A DNA stretch of 64,000 bases from NCBI GenBank assembly GCA_020746105.1, contig CM036626.1:14650001-14714000 (forward strand). The letters are read 5' to 3'. Positions 40,201 to 55,200 of the stretch are shown here, in pieces (within the stretch, counting starts at the first letter, position 1; every line of letters begins with the position of its first letter). The translations under genes were made by a program, and so were the position numbers. The notes beneath the pieces were generated by a model. The model worked only from the letters and a program-made list of their open reading frames with translations, did no database searches and was not told where the DNA came from. This DNA is from Trogon surrucura. Taxonomy: Eukaryota; Chordata; Aves; Trogoniformes; Trogonidae.

Positions 40201-43200
40201 AATATTCCTTGGGGCTTGATGTTGTGAATAATGATAGAAATACCAACATGTCTATTATTTTTATCCGTAGATGTTACCCATTTCTGTTTACTATAGAGTC
40301 TGAGTGTCGTGCTTCAGAAGTTGAGTATCACGTCTGGACCGTGCTAAATCTCAAATTTATTTTTTATTTTTAATTTTCACTGTCTTTATGCCTGTGGGAT
40401 ATAGCTTCAAAACTAAATACCATTGAAACTGATGTGGAATTTAAGACTTGTGACATCTACTCTCACACAGAAATAACATCCACTCAGAATTTCCTGACTT
40501 CGGTTTTACTGCAGCCTAGTGCCATGTGGGATTGCAGAGCCTCCTCTTCATTTCTTGCCCTCAAAAGAACACATTGTTGCATGCAATTATGCTGTGCATA
40601 TTAAATTGTGGAGAAGTAATAACAGTTCCTTATTCAATATACAGTAAGGTGAATTAATTGGTATTAAAGTGAATTTTATTACATATCCATATCTAGTTTC
40701 CCACAATTTTATATTAACTCTTATTGTAGTATAATTGTCAGGTGGAGACGCACAATGGAAGTTACATTTTGAAGCTTGTGTTGATTACCACATTTTTGCA
40801 GACAGTTTGTGATTTGAAGCTCTCAAATCTCAATGATTTCCTGAGTGGAGGAACACATCTCATTTGGATTAGATAATTTTTTTTTTTTTAACTATAGCAC
40901 CCAAGTTGACAAAGCAGACATAGGCTAATTTTATAGGACTTGCATACAAATTACAGCATTAACTATTTGGTGATATTATGGGAATTCTCTGATGGTTTCC
41001 TTGCTTGTCACTCAGTTGACTTTCCACTAGTTTTGGTGCACTTGGTCTTGCATAACAGGTTGAACTGAGGGGACTCGGAGTGTGCTCTCCTGAAGGGCGA
41101 GGGAACTCGTTTAGGTCTGTTTGAGGCTGTGTTCAGAACGCCACTTTCAGCTGACCTTAGCAGCCGTTTCTTTTACTAATTACTATTCAGAAGATGTTTC
41201 TAAAGATCCCAGAATGTCTTGCCCGTATACTGATTTACGACAAGGATTTCTTTCTATGAACACTCCTTATTCTTTGGTTATGGGTACTTAACAGAGCTGA
41301 AATGAGAAACCAATGAAAGCAAATGTTTTTATTTAATAGGGACCGCAGAACTATGTCACAGGAGCATTGAGGTCCACAAATGCTGCCAGATGGCTTTATT
41401 CTCCCTATTTACATGGATAATCCTGGATATAACGCTAATGTTCATTTCGGTAGAGGTATTTAACCTTGACCTCTGATTCCCCGTTACGTCGTGGTGATGC
41501 TGCAAGAGGGTTAAACAGCCCCCAGTCCCAGCCTGTTTATTTCAGTCTTTGCTTTGTTATTAAATGGAGATATGTCTGGTTTTGTACTTGATGTGCCTGA
41601 GAAATAAAATGGAGGAGCCAGTGACTGGGGGGGAAAGGGCAGAGGCCACCGAAGTAGGCATTGCCGTTGAAGAAGTGTATCCAAAGCATTAGCTTTAATT
41701 TGAGAGCATAAACCAGTTGTTCCTTGCAGAAAGGAGTGGGTGCGGCCTAATGAGGGATCAGATTTGATTAGCATCTACTGGCTCTGTTCTCGTGCCCTCA
41801 AGTATCTAATGAGGTGCACTTGGGACAGGGTAGCTCCATCCTGACTTGGACAGAGGCAGTCTTATTCGGTACAGTGATCCCTGCATTCCTCTGGTGGTTG
41901 TTGAATTTTTCATGTGGACCTGGGATTATTTCTCACACCAACATATTCTGCTGGGTGCAGTCCTGCAGACACATCCACTGTTCAAAATTCTACTTCAGTA
42001 TTGAAATACTTGGCTCAAAAAGCAACAGCTAATAGGCAGATTTTAACCCAGAGCACGGTGTGAGAGTATGTTCAAATATTAAAGTTAGCGAAGATGAAGT
42101 AATCGGTGTGTCCAAAGGTATTTTTTACCCATGCTGCTCTTAAAACCTTTTCTTCCACCAGCCCTGCTGAGCTGAGCACCTACTGCCTGCTCCCCTGAAC
42201 TGGCATGATTGCTTATGGGGCCACACAGTGAATGAAGAACAGATCTAGTTAAAAATAATCTGTTGATAAGGCGTAGTTTTAAATGAGATCAATTCCCTGG
42301 TGTGGTTTGCTATGCAAACTGCGGACTGTTGTACTTATCTATCATAATCATTGCTTCACTTCCTATAGAAAAATAAGACAAATAAGTAATGAAAAAAAAT
42401 TACATTTCAAAAGCATTTTATGGAAAGATGACCGTGATTACTAATGCAGATCAGCAGTTGAATCAGACTAGGAAAATCATGTCTTAAAAAAGCCAAAGCT
42501 ATCTTTTCTGTAATTCATGACAGTTTTTTGGAATTAAATACAGCAAATCCTTTTTGTTAGTCACAATTTCTATGTGTATATATATGCATATATTTCAGAC
42601 TAGCAATAGAAATTGAGCAGTACCCTCCATTATTGTATCCTAAGAGCAACTTAGAAAGTTATATTATGTGAAAAACGTCCAACCTACTTACATCTTCTTT
42701 GTGTTGGTATATTTAACTCTTTCCCTGTCAGATCTGTCAAAAAAATGTTTTTTTTTTTCCGTGGCAATTCTAAATTGGACTGATAGCTTGTGGGCTAGAT
42801 CTCCAAAATGCAGAATTGTACTGCCACTTCTGAATTGTGAATCCTGCTGGATGAGAGAGGGTCACAGGGCTCGGGGAGGGTTAAGCTTGATTTAAACATC
42901 AAGCAGAAAAAGCTTCGCTTTTCCTCTTCTCTCCTACGAACTGCTTTTTTAGAGTAATTTGTTTCCTCAGATTTTCATGGTGTCGATGCCAGTCTGTTGC
43001 TGAAACTTTTTTGCTCTTAGGTAGTATGTTGATGCAATTAAAACAAGAAAAGTCTGTACCTTTCTTAACAGCCCCTTAGTTGGCTGTGATGCTTTTTTCC
43101 CCCGCTATAAATAAGATGCCATTAATACGAACTGTTCACTGTGCTGGGGATGGAACGCTTACGCTCAGTTAGGAGCAATTTAGCTGCTTACCTCAGCTTC

Positions 43201-46200
43201 TGAAGAGGAACCCAGGATCTGAAATATCTGTATAAAAGTCAGGATCAATGAATTTTCAGACATGATTGTGTTGTGCGTTGTTTGGAAAACAAACAAACAG
43301 CAAAGCCTCAACTTTTTTGGTATCTGACAATATGCTTGTTCTTCCAAGTCTCCATTTGTTTTGACACAAATTGTATTAAATCAGGGCAGTGGTCTTGAAT
43401 GTCATTTGCTGCTTTGTTAGACTGAAGAAGGAGACTTTGTACAACATTTTTGTTGGCTCTTCAGGTATATCAGGTGCTTTAGAAGGTGCCAGCTTACCTA
43501 CAGGTCTCCTGTCTAATGTTGAAAATAATTTGCTACTGTGCGCAAATAACTGGCTAAATTTCTGAAGTGTCTCTTACAGGTAGTTTGTGTTGGTTCAGTG
43601 GCAGAATTGGAGGAGCTGTCGGGAGTGAAAGTCACTGATCTCCATCGAGAAAGGTCAGTCATGGAGACTGGTAACTAATTATTAAAACTAGTTGAGCAGA
43701 CATAAAAAAATACTGGTTTTATTTGCCTGAACTCTAGGAAACAGATTTAGGGAAAACAAAAAGAAGTAGTAAGAGGTGGACTTGTGTTTAGCATAGATAA
43801 ATTTTCCTTTTTTCTGTCTTGAAAGCTTCTAACACAAAAAATAATCTCTAAAATAGCTTTAAATTATAAAAATTGTTAAGGGAACTGCTGACCTTTTTGA
43901 AGAATAATGAAAATTAAAACCAATACTCCTGTCATACCTAATCTGCAAGCGTAACATGAGCTTCCTGTACTAATTCTTGGCTTTGTTTAGAATTTGTCGA
44001 TCTTTTTTCTTCCCCATAGTATTGATCACCTGACTATCCCTTCACACTGTGGCAAGGGCTTCCTGCGCCGGGTCCCCGAAGTTTTTGATTGCTGGTTTGA
44101 GAGTGGAAGCATGCCTTACGCACAGGTCCATTATCCATTTGAGAACAAAAAAGAACTTGAAGATGCTTTCCCTGCTGACTTCATTGCCGAAGGCATTGAC
44201 CAGACCCGAGGATGGTAATTTTCTGCCACTTTTTAATGTGATGTTATTGTCCTGCGTCCAACACTTACACCTGAACGACCCTTTAATGCAAGGTGCTCTA
44301 AAGCTTGGTCACAAGTGTATTGCAGAAAGAGGATATGGTAGCAAGCAATCTTCCCAGCTCTTGTGGAAAACAGCATTAGGTACTAGGCAGATCTTTGGCC
44401 TGGTAAAAATCTTAACAGACAAATTATCGTAGACCTTGAGTTATCCTCTGAAAACAGAATAGCAGTTGAGACGGTTGAAATGGAAGTAAATGTTTTGAGG
44501 CTTTCAAGCCAGTGTGTAGGCTATTAATTTTTGTGCCCCAGATTAAATTGAAATTTTGGGTTTGTATGAGTGGGGAAAAACAAATTAAGTGAAACCTTAT
44601 GTTGCTAAGATCTTAGAGTTCACAGAAGTCAGGTTTTCTAGCTGTGCACTTCATCTACTTGTTTGATTCCTCTCTAGATAAATATTTCTTAATCATTAAC
44701 AAAACTCTTAGTCTACTCTCAAATTTTTTGAGTAGTGTTCTCATGTAGTCATACATATGTTCTCATACATGCATACGTACATCATCCTTACTCTGCGCAG
44801 GGGAGCTACTGTATTGTAAAAGCTCAACAGAATTAAAAATGGTTTGGGGTTTTTATGTGGATACAAAAATCTATTACTTGTAGTTAAATTCCAACAAAAA
44901 TACAGGGGGAGTGATGAATTTTTTAGGTTTCAGGGTTTAGCTATTTGAGGCTGGGACGTCACGGTGGATTAGTATGTGCCTCACATACTTACTGCAGTGT
45001 TTCTTTTAATGCTGTCCTTTGAAGCATGTGTGGGAGACGTGACAGATCAAAAGATAAGTCTGATCTTATACGCATCCAGTGAAGCTCTCTAGTGTCATTA
45101 CAGAATGCATTTGTAATTTTTACACAAGTTGGCCTTTTTATAGTATGATATTAATCTAAACTTGCGTGCAGTACAACATCCAGATCCACTGACTATCATG
45201 TTTCTGGTTTATAACGTTCTTTTCTAAATAGTAAATGTAGCCTGTGGATAAGCAGCTTCTTTCCCTTACCTTAGGAGGCTGAACTGAATCATTTCACTAA
45301 TTCAGCTGCAGACGAGCCCTGGAAAGCTAACAGAAATCCAGGCTGGCACTAATGCCTGTGGTGACTCGGTGGTTGTGGACATACGCCCGCTGCACCCGGG
45401 TGTGAGCCCCCACGCCCGTGCCGTGGGCTGTAGGCAGCGTGCAAATGGAGACTTCCGCGTTATAATCCAGAGTAGATGGCTTCTTGTTTTTTAACATCAG
45501 CATAAGAGTGACTCTAAGTCTTTACCATACCCAAGTCTGCCTCAACTGTTTGTGGGTGGAATATCAAAACAGTTGCCTCAACACATGACGCTTATACCTT
45601 TCCCACGGTGCTCAGGTCTATTAATAATCTGGTGCTTTGCTAACAGCTAGGGTTCTGGGTTTGCGAAAGGGTGCTTTTGTTTCATGGAAAGAGAGAAGGA
45701 ATTAAGATGTGAGGTGCTGGGTTTTTTTTGGTGAAAGGTAAAGCTTTCTCAGGCTGTTCTTAAGAAGCATTCTCATTCTAAAACTGTTAGGCTTTTCATT
45801 ACTTTTTCCTGAATCTTGGAAAAAATGAGGATATTTTCAGTAGAAGGCATGTATCTTTCTCTTAGTATGACAGCTCTATGTTGTAACAGGCCCAAGCGAA
45901 CAACAAACTGGTGAGTTCTGAAGTGTTAAGAGCATAGTATGTGATTTTTCTTCAAAGTATTCTGTGTAAAGTGTTAAGACTCAGGATGAAGATTGGTTTT
46001 CTGTAGGACAGAGACTGCAGTTGAAGTGAGGACTGATAGGTGATGGGATGTCGGAGGTGGACGTCCAGTGGCTTCTGTTTGACTCACCAGGGCAGGGGAG
46101 GAAGTCAAGGGAGACAAGGGAAAAAGTAATGTGACCACTGTGATGAGCTAGGAGAGTAGTCTTTCATATCCATGCACAAAGTCATCATTGAAGACACATG

Positions 46201-49200
46201 AATTACGTTTGTTAAAGTCAGAGGAAAAAAAAATCTTCAGGAGTTGGATTGCAAGACTGTCATTCGGGACAAATTGATAGGAAGGGCTCTGTCTCTGATT
46301 GTACATAAGGAGATGCAACAGGGTTTATAATGATGGTCAGAATGTGGTGGCCTCCAGGGAATTCACAACTGAAGGCTTTTGGTATGAACCACAGGATTAT
46401 GAATGTACCCACAATTGTTTGGGAAAGGAGAACACAGGGAGAGTGGTGTTAAGGTTTTTCTTACTGTTATTTTGACTGACAGCTGTGTATCTGCAAGGAC
46501 ATAACTAGAAGCAGACTGAGATTTGGTGAACGGCAGATGAAGCAGCAGAAATCAGTTGAAGTTTTCAAACAAATATGTCTGTGGACATTCAAGAATAAGA
46601 TGGAGAGAGACACTATTTTAGATTTTCAGAGTGAATGAGGTGGACTTTTTTTAAGGATAATCTAAAAAGAGTTATGTCAGAAATCTGTGTAAACCAGTGG
46701 ATCACAAGATCTCAAAGACAGTCTTGTAACTGTCATCGACTGAGGTACCTCATTGCTGAGGCTCGTCGGATTTGACAATGCAGATAATGTAAAGTTTGTG
46801 AAAAGTTCTTGGATGTGGTTTTTTTCGGTGCTGTCTGTACCATTTTCTTAATGCAAACAGCATTGAACTCTCTTCTTGTTGGTTCTGCTTCATTAGTTTT
46901 AATTGCAAATGCATCTCTTCTAATATGAGGATTTGCAGCTGGTTTGCAGAAAGCAGTGGGAGTTTGTCAGTGAGGTCCCTTCACAGTAAATACTGAAGAA
47001 GTGCTGTGGTGAACCCTCAGCCTTGTAGGCTTGAGGTGCTGATCATCTGAGTAAATACCTCCATGTTTATGTTCAGGGGTTTTCTTAAGAGGGTTAAAAA
47101 TGAACATTAGGATATTGCTTGTGTGCAGGTGGAGGAGTGTCAGTTAAAATTAATGAAATTACAATTAATAAAGAGAATTTGTATCCTGCAGTGTGAGTTG
47201 TTAAAAGCCTGTCTGAGAGATAAGCACCAGAATTGTCACGTAAGCCACTTACTAAATGCAGTAATGCACGCAGCAACCTGTGCAGAGCTTCGGACCCGCA
47301 AGTGTCAGAATACTGCTTTTGCAATTACAGGCAGCTTTTTGATAAAAACTACTTTGTAATATACAGGTGTACTTCCTTCGCTCCCCCCTCCCTGCCCTGC
47401 AAATGCTTAGTTCTGGAGCATAACCTCCTGTGCCTTGTTGTAAATCAATTAGCTGTTTTATAATCGGCTGCTCTTTTAAGGTTGCCAAGCAATTGTCAGT
47501 GTGAAACTCATCTTTAGCCAGGCAAGCTGTGGCCCACCCTCCAGTTATTTTCTTAAAAGTAATTACCAGCAGTGCAGTTACAGATGTTCAGAGACACCTG
47601 CTTTGGTGAAGGTTCTGCCTCCTGAGTATAAAATTACCACATCATCTTGCACCTCCATTTAATTTCCCAGGTATAATCATATATCAACATATGGAGCAAT
47701 ACATGGCTGTGCTTGCTCCAACACTGGTTTCTTAAGTGTTCTGGGTAGTTCATAGAATTCCTGTAAACACATCAAGTGGAGGAGGGGGAGATCCCTGCTG
47801 TCCTTTCCTGTGGGAGATACCCACATTCTCATCTTTTCTAGTGAGGGCCAGTTTAAGCAGGTAAGTGCATTTGGTTGGAAGGAGCCTCTTCTCACTTTTG
47901 CTAGCTTGCCTTTATGCTCACACACACTGTGCCCGTCCTGCCTGCCATCTTTTTTTTTTTCTGGCTGGTCCTATGTTCAGAAGTTTGCAGTGAGCAAATA
48001 GAGAGCTTGTTCAGGGACAGAATTCCCTTTTCTGTATTAAAGGGGAAAATGCTACAGTTTTCTTCTTCATGACCTTCCTAATGCATCCTATTACAGTTCT
48101 TCAGCTCCCTTGGAGTAGTAGATCACAGCTGAGCAAACAGCAGGGTATGCTACGAAGAGCATATGTAGAAAGTCATGTTTACGTTGTCTTGTTTCAGGTT
48201 CTACACTTTGCTGGTGCTGTCCACTGCTCTTTTTGGAAGGCCTCCTTTCAAGAATGTAATCGTGAATGGCCTCGTTCTTGCCAGGTTGGTATGTCAGTCA
48301 AATCATCGCTGAACAGATTTTTAATCAGACTATTTCAGATAAGTCCCTGTGAATTGTAAATTAAATCTGAAATGGACTTGGGAGCTGTTAAGACTTGTGA
48401 GGAACATATTGGTGTTAGAGGAGATAAGAGGCACCTGAGAGTGTGAGGTTTAAACATCCCAGCTACTTGTTGTGCTGGGTTCTTTCTAGCAGGCTTAGTG
48501 CTTCCGAAAGAGAGAGAAAAGGAGTAACAAGTCAGAATAGGAAAGAATAGGAAATAAATGATACCTGTTAGGCAGAGTAAAGGGGATTATAAATGTGGGT
48601 TTAGATGTAATTTTCAATAAGTTAATTATATTTTTTCCCCTTCATTTTCAAATAAATCTTTGCCAGTGGGCTGGGGGGATTGATTCAAATCAAATGCATC
48701 TTCCCTCAGCTTTGGTATGAAACACAGATTTTCTGCTTAGGTTTGTAACTTGGGGGCCTCTCGGGTTGTTTTTGTTTGGGTTTTTTTTTTAGTTGCTCTT
48801 GTGGATTCTGCAGTCATACTGAAATGATATGTTAATATATAACTGTGTCTGTGCTACCAAGAACATAATAGGACAGAAAAATTAAGCTGGATTTGAAGGG
48901 CCTTTTTTCTGTAGCCGTGTATTACAAGAATTCTGGGAGCTTACACCTACTTTCTGATGTTTTCTAGTGATGGCCAGAAAATGAGTAAAAGGAAGAAGAA
49001 TTATCCTGATCCTATGAGTATTGTAAATAGTTATGGAGCTGATGCACTAAGGTAGGATTTCTTTAATGAATGTACGACCCAATGTGTTAGCTTTTTGTTT
49101 GTGTTAGCTGGTTTTGTTTTGTGAGGGCTGCTTTTGGGTTTTTGACAATTAGCAGTAGGAAGACAGTTAAATTTAGAAACTTTTAGGCCACCATAGCAAC

Positions 49201-52200
49201 CTAATAGCTGACAGAGTGGATGGCTCAAAAAACTGGCAATATTCACAGCACCTGGACTTTTTATTCTGTTGTCTTATCTCCCTCAAGGCTGGTAACAGCC
49301 GAAGCAGACGTGCCAACTAGAGGCCTTTTGTCAGGAAATCTGTGTCCAGTTTGTACAGAATGCTTCCACTTGAGCCAGCAGTGTCTGCTATTGCAGCTAA
49401 TTGTTTGAGTGAACCAGTAAAAATCCAAATAAAATCTTTGAGAACAATACTATTAGCCTGCTGTTAAATCATTGTTTTAGGGAAGGCTTACTGTATAATG
49501 CACAGAAATGTTTGTTTGCTGCTTATACTACACATTTTCTAAAGAGACAGTGTTTCTTTTTTGTTGTTCTAAGTACACAGTATGTACTTAATAGTAGTGA
49601 AACCAGAAGAGCAGAAGTGGAGCAGCCTGATACATATACGTAAATTGTCCTGCTCAGAGATTAAACATGGTTCAACTGTTTCATTAAAATTATACTAATG
49701 TTTAAGTGTAATTATGGAGTCACCTGGTACTTTGGCTGGATGCACTGACTACATGCATGAAGTGGTACCTTGAGGTAAAGGTAGAGTAAAGACATTGTAA
49801 TAACTGCAGGCATGCACTATTTACACGTTTCTCAAGAGCCCTGTAATTCTTGCTGTATATAAGAAAACCTTAAACTATCACACACATTGAATTGTATTTT
49901 GTGACTGATAAGGATTGGGCTGCATGAAAGCCTAGGATACCATGCTGTTTTCTTTAGTTGAGAAAGATGATTCTTGCTTGTTCTAGATAATTTAAAATAA
50001 TAGTCAAGTTCCTTATTGTTGCAAGCTTTAACATTTAAAAGATCTAGTAGATTATCTTCTCCTATGTTTCCAATGGAGAGTTGGATCAATTCCTTAAATT
50101 TGATGGATATTGTTCTTGATTCCGTATTAGCAGAATATGAGAGAACTGGTAGCTGGAACAGTATGAGTGAAAAGGGTTGAAGTTACTTATATAGGGGATT
50201 TTTAAATCTCAGGTGAAGTTTCCATTGAAAATATCTGCCTTTTTTAGAAAACAACAAAAAATCTCAAACACCAGAAGTTACACTTCCATTATTCATGTTT
50301 CTTGATTTCTAAAAAGCTAATTCATTTTTATGCCTCTGTACTCATTCTTTAATGTCACATTTATTTATACGTACACCCACATAGAGAGTAGAAAGCATTG
50401 CAGACTAGTTTCATTTATGGAAGGAGCTCTGCAATTCAGTTGTCTCTGATTATTCACTGAAGCACTTGATGTGTTCTGTTTATAGAAAAAGCTACAACTG
50501 AGTTTTTTCCTTGGCACTGTTTCCCTGCAGAGCTACTTTAGCTATTGCAGTACATACATACATACATATATATATATATTAACTACAGCTTTGAAGTATT
50601 CTCAGCAGTAGCATGATAAATAGGTCAGCAGAAAACATAGGTGCAGGTTGTTAAAATGAATATGGAATAGGCAACAAAAAAAATATAGAAAGGGCAAGCA
50701 GTACAGTAAAGTTAACAACACAACTTCTGTGTGAAATCTGTAAGAATTGTCAAAACCGGTTGTATTTTGATATTCCCAAGAGCTGTGACTTGGGTTGGAT
50801 AGCTGTCAGAGTTGAGGTATGTCAGAAGGAGAATTTGCTGGTCATAGTATTTACAAACCCTTTGATTTCATGTATTCTGAGGTAAGCGTCGCTGTTAGAA
50901 ATAACATGTTACATTCTCCACTCAATCTGTTCTTAAAATGCAGAAGAAGTAACATAATGGCACAGACTGGAGTTTCACAGAGATGAAAAAGAGGTTACTT
51001 GGTTGTTTCTCATATAGTCAGAAAACTTGATGATATCATGGGCTTGATTTGAGGAGGGTCTTATTTTCTGCATAACGAGTAAAGTCACTAGGTGTAGATT
51101 GATAGAACTCCTCCTTTGTCAGGTACTATATTTCTCTCTCTGTTTAATAGATGTAAATATATTTGCATTGGAACAAATCAGGAAATTGCTATTCTAGCAT
51201 TTATGTATCGTAAGACAGTGTAGAACTGGTAGGTTAAAAAAACAAAACCCCAAACTAGCCTTAGAGAGCTACGCTTTCTTTCATTTCTCCTGCTAAGAGC
51301 TATTTTAAGAAAACTTCTGATAGATTCTGTGGTGAGTGCTGCTGAGATGGGTGCAAAGCAGCAATTTAGTGGATCCTTCGTAGTTCTGATGAGTTTGCAT
51401 TGCTGCTGCCTCTGGAAGAAATCAGTGGAGGCAATTTATTCTAGTTTCATGTGAGGACTTACTAGTTCATTATCATCCTTAAGTGTTCTGTATTTTGTAA
51501 ATTTATAATTCAAATTAAGATATCATGTTTAAAAATAATTTCACCCCCAGTCCAGTACTGAAAAAACCCTTTTTTGTGCTGCATTACTGTCTGTTTACCC
51601 TGGCAGCTCTATTTGTATATATTCATTTTTATGCAAGAAGCTCTCTCCTGGAGCCTTTGTGGTCTGGTATTCTTGAATGTGCTGTGTCAAACCCCATTAA
51701 AATTTTAAAGCCTCCTAAAGGAAGTGCCTGTAAAGATATTAGTTCAGAATCATGATTTTAAGTTGAAAAAATGTGAGGAGGTCAGTTAATAAACGTCTAT
51801 TGAGCAATGCCACAATCGTTAAAATAAAAAAATAACGTTTGTATTGTTTTTCGTACTGGGACAATGAAATTGGGTGTATCTAAATCAAGTTTGTGTTTAA
51901 TGATTTTGATACCTGAATAAGACCTGGTTTCTTTTTGAGTAACCTTAATTGATACCAGTCTGCCTCTGTAGACAAAATATATGTTTAGAGAAGCAGGTGA
52001 TATAAAGATTTTTTTTTTAAAATTTTTTTTTAATTGCAGACTCACAGCCAGCAAGGAAGCTGAGGGACATGAAAACAGACCTTTTCTGTCTCTCTGAAAT
52101 GAGGAGCTGTTAGCTTGAGAGAGACTGTGCTGAAGAAGTTCTCCCTAGACAGGGTGGGGTTCATGTGTAGATGAAGCCTCTTGCCTGAGGTGGGCATGAC

Positions 52201-55200
52201 TCTGTGTGGGGCTGCTTCTGATACAGGCAGTCGGTGTCACCTGAACCCTCCGCTTTGCTCTCTCAGAGCGGTTTCAGGAGCTGAGGCACGTGTGCTTCAG
52301 TAGGCGGCACACCCTTTGTCCTCTTTAGGGGCTATTTTTCTTAAAAATGTTGGGTTTTGCTCTTTTGCTTTCATTTACCTCTTTTGCCTTGCTCCATAGT
52401 CCTGTGTTTGCAAAGGGCCCAAGGCTTTTTATGATTGGAGAAATTAGTTAGATTGATTCGAAGGGTGCTGTGTCACTGTTAAGGCATTCAAAATGTTACC
52501 AAAACAATAGTTGCCTTTCTAAAGATGGACATTAACTGTGTATCCATGGCTTCTTTTATGCTGCGATAGCATCTGAGCATGTGTTATCACTTCAATTAAC
52601 TTAGAGTAAAGAAAATTTGAATTCAAGCTCCATATGCAGTATCATAAAAATAATCCTACAGCGCTAGGAAGTAAATTGTCATATGTTGGTTATTTTACAT
52701 ATGCAGAATTACTGCCTTTCTTAGAGTTCCTAGTGTGAAAGTGCTCCCTTGAGTATCTTTCTCTTGCCATGCAGCTCTCTAGGGTTACTGTATGTTCAGG
52801 TGTGGTTCTATCAGCATATGCAGTTTGAAGTATTGTGTTCTTATTTTGCAGGTTATACCTGATCAATTCTCCTGTGGTAAGAGCAGAAAATCTGCGATTT
52901 AAGGAAGAAGGAGTAAGGGATATACTGAAGGATGTTTTCCTGCCCTGGTACAATGCCTATCGCTTTCTTGTTCAGAATGTTCAGGTCCTGCAACATAAGG
53001 TACAGACCTCTCAAGCACAGAAAACAAAGTGGGAAGGGGCTTTGTGCTTTTTCTGCTGTTTGTGTGAATTAGCATTGTAGAGAAATTTGGATTGAAAGGG
53101 ACGTCTGGACATAGACTCTGGAGATCATTACCTCCTTGTTCAGAACAAGGCTGACTTCAGAGTTGGATTGGGTTGTATGTACTCGCTGTTAATTTCTGTG
53201 TTATTTGGTGTTTGCACTGTGTTTTATAACGCTATAGTTGCCCTGCATCTTTCTCAGTCAAGCTTATTATTATAGGGAGGTGACTGTCCCTCTGTACGCA
53301 GCACTGGTGAGGCCACACCTTGAGTATTGTGTTCAGTTTTGGGCACCTCAGTATAGGAGAGATATTGAGGTGTTGGAGTGAGTGCAGAAGAGGGCAACAA
53401 AGCTGGTGAAGGGCCTGGAGAATAGACCTTACGAGGAGCAATTGAGGGAGCTGGGACTGTTCAGTTTAAGGAAGAGGAGGCTGAGGGGGGACCTCATCAT
53501 GCTCTACAGTTACTTGAAAGGACATTGTAGGGAGGTTGGTGCTGGTCTCTTCTCACAGGTCATTAGGGACAGAACCAGGGGGAATGGTTTCAAGTTGCAA
53601 CAGGGCAAGTTTAGGCTGGACATTAGGAAGAAATTCTTCATGGAAAGAGTGGTCAGGCACTGGAATAGACTGCCTAGAGAGGTGGTTGAGTCGCCATGCC
53701 TGGATGTGTTTAAGTGTCGCTTAGATGTGGTGTTGGGTGAGATGGTTTAGGGGTGAACTTGCAGTGTAGGGTTAATGGTTGGACTTGATGATCCCAGGGG
53801 TCTTTTGCAGCCTGAACTGTTCTATGATTCTATGATTATATAGAAAGGAGGAGTGGAAGGTAGGAGAGTGTCAAGCTGTTAGAGCTATTATTTTTCAGAT
53901 TAGGGTGCTCTTGATTCCCTGTTTGTTTTTTTTTTTTGAGATAAATGTGATGCTATTGCATTCACACACCTGAAATGAGAGAAGATAGAGACTTTGAGTT
54001 TGTGGCATGCTAAGCAATTACCTACTGGTAGTCACCTTGCTGGGAACACTGGTTAAAAGCCATCTGCCACGTGCTTGAGGAAATCCTTCTGAAATGTCCA
54101 TACTTTTGTTGGTTTTCTAGCAATTGTCGTATCGGTGTTTGCGTAGTAGCTGTCACTGCTGCTGCTTTGTCCTTGCCTGCGTCACGCAGTCAGGCACGGC
54201 TGTGTGGCAGGCAGGTGCTGTGAGAGCACAGCATCTGGATTCTCTGGACTCTACACCAAGAACATTGCATAGTAGCATCCAGATCTCACACAAGTAGAAC
54301 CGCAAATAAGTAATGAAAAGAAAGTTATTTTCGGTAGCGGCTGCTGTGACAATTTCTTGAGCTAACTCATTTACTGTAACTTTAATTATGAATCTGCATA
54401 AAAATGTTTAACTTGGGAATACTCGATACTGAATACATTAGCCACAGCAAGAAGATTACCTTCTGTAACATGACAGTGAATTTTTTTTAAAAGTTAAATT
54501 TAAATACAACTTAGGGAAAAAAAAAGAAATGGAATGGAAAGAAAGGTAAATCATCCTAAAAGCAATACTGCTTTAGACTTGTAGATTGCATTTGAAGTCT
54601 ACTAAAAATGCTGGATGAGTGATGTGAGTTTCTACGCTTTCAGAACAAAAGCAAGATGAAAATTTCTTTCTTATAGTAATTTTTCATGTACATTTAAGAT
54701 TTTATGTGTAGATTGTATACTTTCTGTTGAAACTAATTTTAATCTTCTGGCTGAGATTAATGATAGAAGGTTACCACTTGTTACTGCAGACTTTTATCGG
54801 TGAGTGGGAACTAAGTGAATAAGTTCAAACCTTGTACCACACGTGAAGTTACAGGAGCAGCCTAATCACAGTGGAGAGCTGCCATTTGAAGCAATGAGGG
54901 CAGCTGACTTCAGTCAGTAAATAGCTGACTTAAGTAAATGTTTTTATCTTTTTAACAGCCCTTTTTCAGAAGAAAGTCTGGTAACTTCAGATCCCAATAT
55001 TTAACAAATCTTTTTTTAGGCTCCCCAGGCAGCATTCATGAGACAGACTTATGCATTGCCCCAAAATATATGTCAGTTTTTCCTGTTGGACCTTGGAATT
55101 ATCTAAGGTGTGCTTTGCATCTTTTTGCTGTGATCCCATTAAGTCCTGCAAGATCAACCAAATTGGGGATGGAAGACCCCAGTGGAAAATGCAGGTGCTT

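Larger units (their letters stand above)
38726..43579 (+). other. IARS1 intron between exons 9 and 10
   Basis: This is a 4.85-kb GT-AG intron with T runs at 39938-39955 and 40105-40121. The 40880-41830 part is high-complexity and AT-rich with several homeodomain-like and nuclear-receptor-like words. It has no recognised gene or mobile element. Confidence 0.85.

Noticed and set aside
47094-47488. Several overlapping frames open on both strands
   Set aside because: Openness on both strands points to composition and not coding. No splice context.
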